A stretch of 41,435 nt of DNA from positions 1 to 41,435 of the forward strand of contig CALCBC010000125.1 of assembly GCA_937898525.1 (NCBI GenBank), read 5' to 3'. This DNA comes from an uncultured Sphingomonadales bacterium. Its GTDB lineage: Bacteria; Pseudomonadota; Alphaproteobacteria; Sphingomonadales; Sphingomonadaceae. A model generated the notes under the pieces. It was given only the letters and a program-made list of their open reading frames with translations, had not been told where the DNA came from and searched no databases. Each line of letters starts with the position of its first letter. Positions within the stretch are counted from its first letter, which is position 1. Made by a program: the position numbers and the translations under genes. Shown piece by piece: positions 1 through 6,903 of this stretch.

Positions 1-838
1 GCGCGACCGCCATGGCGGTGTCGGAACTCGACGCCAGCGCCTGCGCCAGTGCCAGTGCCAGTGCCAGGTTGGGAATGCCGTAGCGCGCGGTGAACCCCCG
101 CTCGGAAACCTCCTTGGAGTCGGGCAGGAAATTGCCGCCGAAGCTCGGATGGGGCCACGGCGAGGAGACTTGCCACTGGGTGTCGCCGCCACGCGGAACG
201 AGCGCGATCGAACGACTGCCGCGCAAGCCGTACTCGTATTGCACGGTGAGCGGCTGACCGTCCCAGGTGATCACGCCGTGAAAGCCGGCGTCGCCGCTGG
301 CCACCAACCCCTTGCCCGGCTGCAGCTCCACCGGTCGGCCTCCGACAGTCACCGAGGCATCGGTCTGCAGCCCGCGCGGATCCGATACGCCGAAGCGCAA
401 CTCGGCCTGATCGAGCACGAGGCGGCCCCGTTCGACTCCGAGCCGGTCGAGGTCTGCCGGCAGCTCGAAGCGGGCGTTGCCCGCAAGGGCGGCCTGGTAG
501 ACGACCGAATCGTAGATCGAATAGCCGCGTCGCTCCGGATTCAACTTGATGTCGGCACGATGGACGAGGGGCGAGAGGTAAAGTTCGCGGCGCCGCTCGA
601 CGGTGCGCGTGCCGTCGACCGTGGCGGTCTCGGTGACGAGCTCCGTATAGGGCACGACGAGCACCGGCCCCGAGACGACCTGCGCTCCTCCCCACCCGGC
701 GGTGATCGCCGCCTGGGCAGTATGCGACTGGGCCTCGCGGTCGTTGACCAGCGCGTAGACCATGAGCAACGGTATCCCGAGGACGAACGCCACGAGACCG
801 ACGAGAAGCAACCTGATACCGGGACTTCGTTGAGACAT
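1..838 (-). CDS. creD: CreD-like inner membrane protein (3' end beyond window)
   Basis: About 279 N-terminal residues are visible; the C-terminus lies beyond the window edge. The ATG follows a GGAG Shine-Dalgarno. The protein opens with one hydrophobic segment (about residues 8-28, LLLVGLVAFVLGIPLLMVYA), then a long extracytoplasmic region with CreD-family features: ITAGWGGAQVVSGPVLVVPY, YSIYDSVVYQA and, near the edge, NFLPDSKEVSERGF. Known CreD proteins are about 450 residues with several C-terminal membrane spans, so roughly 170 residues should be missing. In other proteobacteria creD belongs to the CreBC/BlrAB regulon and affects envelope integrity and beta-lactam tolerance. Here it lies downstream of a BlaI/M56 pair on the same strand, 204 bp away. 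A run of three GCCAGT hexamers (about 45-62) encodes an Ala-Leu repeat. Family identification is fairly secure; the regulatory link is inference. Confidence 0.85.
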   Translation of the reverse strand, partial: MSQRSPGIRLLLVGLVAFVLGIPLLMVYALVNDREAQSHTAQAAITAGWGGAQVVSGPVLVVPYTELVTETATVDGTRTVERRRELYLSPLVHRADIKLNPERRGYSIYDSVVYQAALAGNARFELPADLDRLGVERGRLVLDQAELRFGVSDPRGLQTDASVTVGGRPVELQPGKGLVASGDAGFHGVITWDGQPLTVQYEYGLRGSRSIALVPRGGDTQWQVSSPWPHPSFGGNFLPDSKEVSERGFTARYGIPNLALALALAQALASSSDTAMAVA

Positions 839-989
839 GACACGGCTCCTTCTGCGATGAGCCGTGCCAGACGAGCGATGAATCGTTAGGCGGTCAATCA
901 GGCGACCCGCTCGCCGATGTGCTTTTCAGCGGGACCGGAAATTGCTCACGGAACGCTCACGCTTCCGTCGCATCTCCGGAGGCGAAACC

Positions 990-1012
990 GCCCGCGAAGT
1001 AACTCCGCGGGC
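990..1012 (-). terminator. Possible terminator after the M56 gene
   Basis: A perfect 7-bp inverted repeat (GCCCGCG / CGCGGGC) with a 9-nt loop lies about 30 bp past the stop codon of the M56 gene. Read on the minus strand it is followed by GGTTTCG, only a very short T-run, so intrinsic termination is uncertain. If it works, creD is transcribed separately. Confidence 0.4.
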
Positions 1013-1042
1013 GATCGGGAGTAGCGTCGTTTACCCTGAAGG

Positions 1043-2695
1043 TCAGCGACCCTCGCGCTCGATCCGCTCGATCTCTTCGTCGAGGTCCCGCAGGATTTCA
1101 CGGCGCACCTCTTCGTCGAGCGCGCGGTTGGCGGCGATTGCGGCACGTGCACCGCGCAGGCCGGCCCGCGCGCTCGCGAGGGCGCGCCGCTCGACATCGC
1201 GCTGGCAGATGACGACGCGCGAGCGGCCATCGGCCGTCACCTGCGGTTCGTCCGGGTCGCAGCTGTGGACCACCTCGGGAGCGGCGCGGCGGGCCTGCTC
1301 CGACCAGGCGAAGGCCTGCTGACCGAACTGCTCGCCCCACTGCTCCCACTGCCGGCCGAATTCTTCGCCCCAGCGTTCCATCTGCTTGCCCCATTCTTCC
1401 ATGCGGCGCTCGAACTCAGGGTCGTCGGGACCGCCCCAGGACAAATCCGTCTTCGGCATCGCCGGCATGGGCGGCATCGGCGGCATCGGGGCATCAGGAG
1501 CACGATGGAAGGTGAATTGCCGTGTTTCGGTCGAGCCGTCGGGGCCTTCGCGACGGAACTCGACTGAACGGACGTCATCCTCCACGCCCCCTGGCGGAAC
1601 GGGCACGGCCGGCGCTTCGGACGCGTCCGGATCGATCGTGGCGATCGGCGCTACCGGCGCAGCCGGCTGAACCGGGCGCGCGGCAGGCTGCTGCGCGCTG
1701 GCGACCGAGTAGGAGATCGATGCAGTCAACGGCATCGCCAGCGTCGCGGCGGTGGCAACCAGCCCGCGGCCGAGACGACGGCGCGCCGGGGTGATGTCTG
1801 CCATCGACATGCTCCTCAGACGATGGATGACCGACTTGTCGCCGAGCACGGGGCAAGCCATCGGCGCGGCGAGCGCGAGGCGCGGACCGGCGGCGATGTC
1901 GACGATCAGCGCGGCATAGAGCGCGCGCTCGTCACGGTTGCGGCCGGCGAGCACGCGCGCGTCGCAGGCCGCTTCCTGATCGCGGCGCATCGCGCGCCAG
2001 CCGTACCAGGCGAGCGGGTTGAACCAGTGCAGCGCAAGCAGGACCTGCGCGGCCATGTTGGCCAGCAGGTCGTGGCCGCGGTGATGCTGCAGCTCGTGCT
2101 GGATGGCGAGGTCGCGCGCGACCGTGTCCGGCTGGGCCATGAACATCGGTGGCAGGGCGATGACCTTGTCGAGCACGCCGAACGCGACCGGAGCGGCGAC
2201 GGCGGGTGTCTCGACGAGGCGGACCTTGCCGATCTCGCCGACGGCGCGCGCCTCGGCCAGCAACTCGCGGCGCATGCGCCGGTACATCACCGCACGCCAG
2301 ACCAGGAACGCAAGCGCGCTCGCCAGCCACAGCTCGACGAGGACCTGCCCGATCGCAGTCCAGTCCCAGTCGGCTACGCCCGAAGGGGTCGGCGCCGGCG
2401 AGGAAATCTGCGCCGTCTCCTGGACAGGATACGGCGCAACGGAGGACGTCTCGGCCCCGTATTCGCTGCCCGCGGCCAGCGTCGGCTCGAAGTCAGCAAG
2501 CGACGCGGCCGCAGGCTCCGGCGCGAGGCTGGCCGGGAGCACGACCGGGGGCAGCAGCAGGCGGAGGAAAGGGAGTCCCCACAGCGCGTAGGCGATCTGC
2601 GGTCCGAAATAGCGGGACACCGGGCGGCGCAGGACCAGCACCAGCGCGATCAGGACGCCCGTGTAGAGCAGCGTGTCGAGCAGCCAGGCGATCAT
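1043..2695 (-). CDS. M56 (BlaR1/MecR1-type) membrane metallopeptidase with Trp-repeat tail
   Basis: This 550-residue protein pairs with the BlaI-type repressor upstream (4-bp ATGA overlap, so translationally coupled). Membrane segments lie near residues 4-22, 37-52 and 118-137. The zinc site is HELQH (His200, Glu201, His204) with the third ligand probably Glu241 in RDQEAACDARVL, as in family M56. Another membrane segment follows near 310-330. Classical BlaR1 ends in a penicillin-binding sensor domain; this protein does not. It has a proline-rich linker (PMPPMPPMPAMP), a stretch with Trp every seven to eight residues (pattern WGxQMxRWGEEF, QWEQWGEQF), a two-Cys segment and a charged helical end. 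In BlaR1 systems the protease inactivates the repressor after sensing. The signal here is unknown but is unlikely to be beta-lactam acylation of a PBP domain. Confidence 0.88.
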   Translation of the reverse strand: MIAWLLDTLLYTGVLIALVLVLRRPVSRYFGPQIAYALWGLPFLRLLLPPVVLPASLAPEPAAASLADFEPTLAAGSEYGAETSSVAPYPVQETAQISSPAPTPSGVADWDWTAIGQVLVELWLASALAFLVWRAVMYRRMRRELLAEARAVGEIGKVRLVETPAVAAPVAFGVLDKVIALPPMFMAQPDTVARDLAIQHELQHHRGHDLLANMAAQVLLALHWFNPLAWYGWRAMRRDQEAACDARVLAGRNRDERALYAALIVDIAAGPRLALAAPMACPVLGDKSVIHRLRSMSMADITPARRRLGRGLVATAATLAMPLTASISYSVASAQQPAARPVQPAAPVAPIATIDPDASEAPAVPVPPGGVEDDVRSVEFRREGPDGSTETRQFTFHRAPDAPMPPMPPMPAMPKTDLSWGGPDDPEFERRMEEWGKQMERWGEEFGRQWEQWGEQFGQQAFAWSEQARRAAPEVVHSCDPDEPQVTADGRSRVVICQRDVERRALASARAGLRGARAAIAANRALDEEVRREILRDLDEEIERIEREGR

Positions 2696-3081
2696 TTGCG
2701 CAGCTCCTTCAGGAGCCGCTCGATCTCGGCGATGTCCTCCTCGGACAGCGCCTCGGCTTCGGCCAGGTGGGCGAAAAGCGGCGCCGCGCGCCCGCCGAAC
2801 AGCTTGTCGACCAGCCGGCGCGATTCACCGCCGACGTAATCTTCGCGGGCGAGCAGCGGGGTGTAGAGGAACCGGCGCCCGTCAGGCTCGGTGCCTACGG
2901 CGCCCTTGGCGACCAGCCGCGAGAGCAGCGTCTTGACCGTGGGCATCGACCAGCCGCGCTTGGCGCAGACCGCATCGCACACGTCGGCGGCGGTCAGCGG
3001 GCTCTTCTCCCACAGCGCCTCCATCACCGCGTGTTCGGCATCGCTGATGCGTTCGCCGGGGTCGCCGCCGGTCTCGGCCAT
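2692..3081 (-). CDS. BlaI/MecI/CopY-family transcriptional repressor
   Basis: A 129-residue winged-helix protein of typical BlaI/MecI length. Recognisable elements are ISDAEHAVMEALWE at the N-terminus, the recognition-helix region GWSMPTVKTLLSRLVAKG (about 43-60), the wing EPDGRRFLYTPL, and the C-terminal dimerisation segment with SRRLVDKLFGG and a helical end. Such repressors bind TACA/TGTA-type operators as dimers and are cleaved when the partner M56 protease is activated. The gene overlaps that partner by 4 bp. Two operator-like boxes stand 22-54 bp upstream of its start, consistent with autorepression. Target genes beyond this operon cannot be told from the window; creD downstream is one candidate. 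Confidence 0.92.
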   Translation of the reverse strand: MAETGGDPGERISDAEHAVMEALWEKSPLTAADVCDAVCAKRGWSMPTVKTLLSRLVAKGAVGTEPDGRRFLYTPLLAREDYVGGESRRLVDKLFGGRAAPLFAHLAEAEALSEEDIAEIERLLKELRK

Positions 3082-3102
3082 CTCGTCCTCCCTGTCTGAC
3101 GA

Positions 3103-3135
3103 CTACGCCTGTAGCCATATCGACTACGTCTGTAA
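3103..3135. promoter_or_regulatory. Two BlaI-type operator boxes in direct repeat
   Basis: CTACGCCTGTAG (3103-3114) and CTACGTCTGTAA (3124-3135) share CTACGYCTGTA and start 21 bp apart, about two helical turns. Each contains a TAC...GTA dyad like the TACA/TGTA boxes known for BlaI/MecI/CopY repressors; the first is a dyad of CTAC/GTAG. They lie between the repressor start (3081) and the divergent oxidase start (3193), so bound repressor could affect both directions. Repeat and position are seen; the binding protein is inferred. Confidence 0.72.
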
Positions 3136-3192
3136 ACCTGAAGGGTGGATGAACGTCTTTGCGCTTCGTCGAAGGCTCGCTAGGGTTGGTCG

Positions 3193-4368
3193 ATGGATCG
3201 CCTCAGGTACAAGGTCCGCAGGCTGTCGGACTGCCACAACATCGCCGATTTCCGGGCGCTGGCCAAGCGCAAGCTGCCCTTCCCCGTGTTCCACTACATC
3301 GACGGCGGCGGCGACGACGAGATGACCAAGGACCGCAATACCGCGGCCTTCGCCGACGTCGACCTCGTTCCCAACGTGCTCGTCGGGGTCGAAGAGGTCG
3401 ATCCGTCGGTCACCGTGCTCGGCCGGACCACGCGCCTGCCGCTGATGCTGAGCCCGACCGCGCTGCAGCGGCTGTTCCACTGGCAGGGCGAGCGCGCCGT
3501 CGCGGCGGCGGCGGAGAAGTTCGGGCTGTGGTTCGGCATCTCGAGCCTCGCCAGCGTCGGGATCGAGGAGATCGGAGCCCGCTTCAAGGGCCCGAAGATG
3601 CTCCAGTATTACTATCACAAGGACAGGGGGCTCAACGCCGCGCTGCTCGAGGCGGCACGCGCGGCGAAGTTCGACGCGATCGCGCTGACCGTCGACACGA
3701 TCGTCGGCGGCAACCGCGAGCGCTGCCTGCGCACGGGCTTCACCAGCCCGCCGCGGATCACCCCGGCGAGCTTCGTGTCCTATGCGATCAAGCCGCGCTG
3801 GGCGCTCGACTACCTGTTCCGCGAGAAGTTCTCGCTGCCCAACCTCGAAGCACACGTGCCGGCGGGCTCGAACGTCGCGGCCTCGATCCAGAGCTACTTC
3901 AGCCAGTTCCTCGACCAGTCGATGGACTGGGCGGCGGCCGAGAAGCTGCGCGCCGACTGGGGCGGCAAGTTCGTGCTCAAGGGGGTGATGTCGGTGCGCG
4001 ACGCAAAGCGCGCAGCGGACATGGGCTGCGACGCGATCATGGTCTCGAACCACGGCGGCCGCCAGCTCGACGGCAGCCGCGCGCCGTTCGACCAGCTGGC
4101 CGAGATCGTCGATGCCGTCGGCGACCGGATGGAAGTGATCCTCGACGGCGGCGTGCGCCGGGGGACGCACGTGCTCAAGGCGCTGAGCGTCGGGGCCAGG
4201 GCCGTCTCGGGCGGGCGGCTCTACCTCTACGCGCTCGCCGCCGCAGGCCAGGCAGGCGTCGAGCGCGCGATCGGCATCCTCGAGGCCGAAATCGTTCGCG
4301 ACATGAAGCTGATGGGCGTGACGCGGATCGATCAGCTGAACCGCGAGAACCTGCGCTGGCGGCGGTGA
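3193..4368 (+). CDS. FMN-dependent alpha-hydroxy-acid oxidase/dehydrogenase (LldD-like)
   Basis: The 391-residue protein has the full length of the FMN-dependent alpha-hydroxy-acid dehydrogenase family, which oxidises L-2-hydroxy acids such as lactate to 2-oxo acids. Motifs in order: the N-terminal PVFHYIDGGGDDE, LSPTALQRLFHWQGE, the substrate-side YYYHKDRG, the FMN-binding lysine region KFVLKGVMS, the catalytic histidine in SNHGGRQLDG (His287), and the flavin phosphate region ILDGGVRRGTHVLKAL. The usual GRPxLYGLA is replaced by SGGRLYLYALA. Whether it is a lactate dehydrogenase, glycolate oxidase or mandelate-type enzyme cannot be decided. It is monocistronic, transcribed away from the BlaI operon across a 111-bp gap holding the operator boxes. 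Confidence 0.9.
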   Translation: MDRLRYKVRRLSDCHNIADFRALAKRKLPFPVFHYIDGGGDDEMTKDRNTAAFADVDLVPNVLVGVEEVDPSVTVLGRTTRLPLMLSPTALQRLFHWQGERAVAAAAEKFGLWFGISSLASVGIEEIGARFKGPKMLQYYYHKDRGLNAALLEAARAAKFDAIALTVDTIVGGNRERCLRTGFTSPPRITPASFVSYAIKPRWALDYLFREKFSLPNLEAHVPAGSNVAASIQSYFSQFLDQSMDWAAAEKLRADWGGKFVLKGVMSVRDAKRAADMGCDAIMVSNHGGRQLDGSRAPFDQLAEIVDAVGDRMEVILDGGVRRGTHVLKALSVGARAVSGGRLYLYALAAAGQAGVERAIGILEAEIVRDMKLMGVTRIDQLNRENLRWRR

Positions 4369-4442
4369 TCAGCGGGATGATCTTTCGGCTGCCGTGGCGG
4401 AGGGGGCTCCGCGGGGCGGCGCCGCCGCCGCCAGCCCGCCTG

Positions 4443-4967
4443 TCACATGACGACCAGGCGGATGAGCAGGATCGCCACGCCGAAGAAGGCGATGGCCAGC
4501 GGCACGACCAGCATCTGCGCCGCCACTTCGCGGCGTCGCAGCAGGCCGTAGAGCGTGGGCAAGGAGCCGCCCGGACGCGCGAGCGGGCTGCGCGGCTGGG
4601 CCGGACCTTCGCGCGTCAGGAGCCTTGTCGCACCGAAGAACATGACCACGTAGACGGTCGAGATCACGATCATGAAGACCGCGTGCGCGCTGCTTCCGGT
4701 CGCTGCGAGCAGGGCAGCGATGAACACGGCATAGCAGCCCACCATGACCCACCAGAACGAGGCCGGAATCTGGAACCCGCGGCGCTCGCCTTCGCGCGGC
4801 GCGTCGGGAGCCAGGTCGCCGGCCTGTTCGGCTTCGTCGGCGTGTTCGAGATCGTCAACGACGACGATCCGCGGCAGCAGCTCGGACAGCGGATCCCCGG
4901 CCGCGATCCGGCGAAGCCGCGGAGCGTCATCGAGTGGGTCGGGCAGCTTGCGGAGCGGTCGAGACAT
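4443..4967 (-). CDS. Uncharacterised three-span membrane protein
   Basis: About 174 residues, no family recognised. The first ~70 residues are soluble and charged (LLPRIVVVDDLEHADEAEQ). Two membrane spans follow (around WWVMVGCYAVFIAALLAAT and VFMIVISTVYVVMFFGATRL), then a short loop and a final span (MLVVPLAIAFFGVAILLIRL). The ATG at 4967 is preferred because AGGAAAGGACC lies just upstream; an in-frame GTG at 4988 is the alternative. The start is inside the 3' end of the truncated-globin gene (41-bp out-of-frame overlap), so the two are probably co-expressed. A role with the globin, for example in nitrosative or redox stress, is only a contextual inference. Confidence 0.75.
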   Translation of the reverse strand: MSRPLRKLPDPLDDAPRLRRIAAGDPLSELLPRIVVVDDLEHADEAEQAGDLAPDAPREGERRGFQIPASFWWVMVGCYAVFIAALLAATGSSAHAVFMIVISTVYVVMFFGATRLLTREGPAQPRSPLARPGGSLPTLYGLLRRREVAAQMLVVPLAIAFFGVAILLIRLVVM

Positions 4968-5460
4968 GGGGGAGGTCCTTTCCTGCACGGCCGCCGGCCA
5001 GACCTTCGCGGCGCATCGCTATTCCGGTGAGGAGGCTGTCGGCGATCATGCGTGCGCGCGACCCGACCAGCCGGGTGGCTTCGGGATGCGGTTCGTCCTC
5101 GCGCAAGGTGGCGTAGAACAGCTCGAGCCAGTGCGCGAAATGCCGTTCCTCGAGCCCCGGTATGATCATGTGCTTGAGCATCGGGTTTCCCGAGAACTCG
5201 CCGCTGTTGTGCAACACCGAGCGCCAGAACCGCTTCATCCGGTCAAGGTGCTCGCCCCAGTCGGCAATCCGCTCGCCAAAGATCGGGCCCAGCAGATCGT
5301 CGGCGCGGATCTTCGCGTAGAACCGATCGACAAAGCTGGCGATGTACTCGGCATCGACGCCGATCTCCTCGGCGGCATTGCGCTTTTCGAGCCGCTTGCG
5401 CTCGGCGTAGGCGCGGCTTTCGGGGTCGGTCGATCGTGAGGTGGCGGCGGAGGTGGACAT
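4927..5460 (-). CDS. Group III truncated haemoglobin (2/2 globin)
   Basis: A 177-residue protein with the group III truncated-globin core at about residues 33-150: FVDRFYAKIRADDLLGPIF, then DWGEHLDRMKRFWRSVL, and HFAHWLELF with the likely proximal haem histidine at His107. The family usually has 120-150 residues; the extra lies in a charged N-terminal extension (about 30 residues) and a polar tail that overlaps the next gene. Group III globins bind oxygen and nitric oxide and have been linked to NO and peroxide tolerance. The gene faces an Rrf2/NsrR-like regulator across 77 bp with a strong inverted repeat, and its 3' end overlaps the membrane-protein gene. NO detoxification is a reasonable inference. 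Confidence 0.9.
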   Translation of the reverse strand: MSTSAATSRSTDPESRAYAERKRLEKRNAAEEIGVDAEYIASFVDRFYAKIRADDLLGPIFGERIADWGEHLDRMKRFWRSVLHNSGEFSGNPMLKHMIIPGLEERHFAHWLELFYATLREDEPHPEATRLVGSRARMIADSLLTGIAMRREGLAGGRAGKDLPHVSTAPQAARPTR

Positions 5461-5471
5461 CGCGACTCGTT

Positions 5472-5496
5472 TAATAGGTATCTGTCGTGCCTATTA
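5472..5496. promoter_or_regulatory. Inverted repeat TAATAGG-N11-CCTATTA, candidate operator
   Basis: A perfect 7-bp inverted repeat with an 11-bp spacer lies in the 77-bp gap between the divergent globin and Rrf2-family genes. Its AT-rich arms stand out from the background. A second, weaker pair of ATGCA blocks (about 5527-5541, next to the regulator's start codon) resembles part of the enteric NsrR site. Binding by the adjacent regulator is inferred. Confidence 0.55.
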
Positions 5497-5537
5497 TCCC
5501 GATTGCCGCTGAAATCAACATCTGATATGCATGTTTT

Positions 5538-5990
5538 ATGCAGCTGAGCCTCCACAGCGACTACGCCCTGCGCGTGCTCATGGCCCTGGCGGTCGACGAC
5601 CGGCAGCTTTCGGTCGACGACATCGCGCGCCGCTACCGCATTTCGCGCAACCACCTCGCCAAGGTCGCCCAGCGGCTCCAGGCTCAGGGGTTCGTCAGGA
5701 CGTTCAGGGGCCGCGGCGGCGGAATGCGGCTGGCCAGGCCGGCCGACGAGATCATCGTCGGCGACGTCGTACGCCGGTTCGAGAACCTCGAGGGCTTCGT
5801 CAGCTGCCTTGCCGCCGAGCCGGGGGGCTGCGCGGTGAACGGCGTCTGCGCGCTCAAGCCGGCGCTCCGCGGCGCGGTCGATGCCTTTCTCGACCATCTC
5901 GACGGCTATCGCCTGAGCGACCTCGTGCCCGACCGCCCCGCTTTCGCGGCGCGGCTTGAGGCAACGTTCGCCCAGGCACGGGCAGCCTGA
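5538..5990 (+). CDS. Rrf2-family regulator, NsrR-like
   Basis: A 150-residue winged-helix protein with the Rrf2 N-terminus (MQLSLHSDYALRVLMALA), a recognition helix around YRISRNHLAKVAQRLQ and the wing FRGRGGGMRLARP. Three cysteines, Cys90, Cys98 and Cys104, sit where NsrR/IscR proteins hold an Fe-S cluster. The spacing C-x7-C-x5-C differs slightly from C-x4-C-x5-C in Escherichia coli NsrR, but the tail NGVCALKPAL fits the family. NsrR senses nitric oxide through its cluster and derepresses detoxification genes. The divergent truncated-globin gene supports that role. I call it NsrR-like and not nsrR because IscR/RirA-type paralogues share the fold. Confidence 0.85.
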   Translation: MQLSLHSDYALRVLMALAVDDRQLSVDDIARRYRISRNHLAKVAQRLQAQGFVRTFRGRGGGMRLARPADEIIVGDVVRRFENLEGFVSCLAAEPGGCAVNGVCALKPALRGAVDAFLDHLDGYRLSDLVPDRPAFAARLEATFAQARAA

Positions 5991-6124
5991 GCCGCGGCCA
6001 GCCCACTCCGAAATCGCGCGGGCGCCCGTCCGCCGCCGCTGCATGCGGCCTTCGACGGGAGCGCGACGGCTTTCGGCCGAAAACTTCGCTGGCGGCATGC
6101 TCGTGGCGCACCATAATCCCACGC

Positions 6125-6745
6125 ATGCTTCATCGATTCGTCGCCGCGCTTGCCATCCTGCTGCTCCCCCTCCCCGCCGTGGCCCAGCAAACCACCAACG
6201 TGGTCATGGAAACCGAGCTCGGCGAGATCGTGATCGCGCTCGAGACCGAGCGCGCGCCGATCACCGCCGGCAACTTCCTGCGCTACGTCGACGAGAAGCG
6301 GTTCGACGGCACAGTGTTCTACCGCGCGATGCGGCTCGACTGGGGCCCGCAGCCCAACGGCCTCATCCAGGGCGGCACGCAGCATGATCCCGACCGCATC
6401 TTGCCGCCGATCGCCCACGAGCCGACCAGCGAGACCGGCATCCGCCACCTCGCCGGGACGATCTCGATGGCCCGCTACGAGCCGGGCAGCGCGACCGGCG
6501 ACTTCTCGATCCTGCTGTCGCCGCAGCCGGGCCTCGACGCCGATCCGGACAGCGAGGATGCCGACCGGCGGGCCGGTTTCGCCGCGTTCGGCCAGGTCGT
6601 CCGCGGCATGGAAGTCGTCCACGCGATCTTCGACGCGCCGCTCGATCCCGACAAGGGCGAAGGGTGGATGAAAGGCCAGATGCTGGCCGATCCGGTCACC
6701 ATCCTCAGCGTACGCCGCGCCGAGCCTGCCGCCGCACAGAACTGA
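6125..6745 (+). CDS. Periplasmic cyclophilin-type peptidyl-prolyl isomerase
   Basis: The 206-residue protein begins with a signal peptide (FVAALAILLLPLPAVAQQ, cleavage near residue 20). A cyclophilin domain follows: TELGEIVIALETERAP, the active-site region FDGTVFYRAM...GLIQGG, HLAGTISMARYEPGSATGDF, and FAAFGQVVRGMEVVHAI. It should catalyse cis-trans isomerisation of prolyl bonds in the periplasm. Compared with PpiA, the loop after FYRAM is longer and the aromatic-rich part of the pocket is altered, so activity may differ. It stands alone between the regulator and a secreted protein. A 12-bp palindrome (TTTCGGCCGAAA, 6071-6082) lies 43 bp upstream with no known binder. Confidence 0.88.
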   Translation: MLHRFVAALAILLLPLPAVAQQTTNVVMETELGEIVIALETERAPITAGNFLRYVDEKRFDGTVFYRAMRLDWGPQPNGLIQGGTQHDPDRILPPIAHEPTSETGIRHLAGTISMARYEPGSATGDFSILLSPQPGLDADPDSEDADRRAGFAAFGQVVRGMEVVHAIFDAPLDPDKGEGWMKGQMLADPVTILSVRRAEPAAAQN

Positions 6746-6903
6746 TACAAATCGGTGCAATTTTGCGGGCCCGAATTGCGCCCGTTGCGCTCGACAAGCA
6801 AGGAAACTGCGGAGTATGCACCGCCGCGAGGGTCGCCGGTCGGCCCGCATCGGGATTCACGGGCGCTCTGTGGGAAGACGCGTCCGCAGAGAGGAGCCAA
6901 AGA

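Noticed and set aside
6071..6082. Perfect palindrome TTTCGGCCGAAA upstream of the cyclophilin gene
   Set aside because: It could be an operator, but a single short palindrome with no known family consensus is weak in a GC-rich genome. Recorded under the gene, not as a separate site.
6757..6779. Inverted repeat GCAATT / AATTGC after the cyclophilin gene
   Set aside because: Only six base pairs with an 11-bp loop and no T-run afterwards, so it was not called a terminator.
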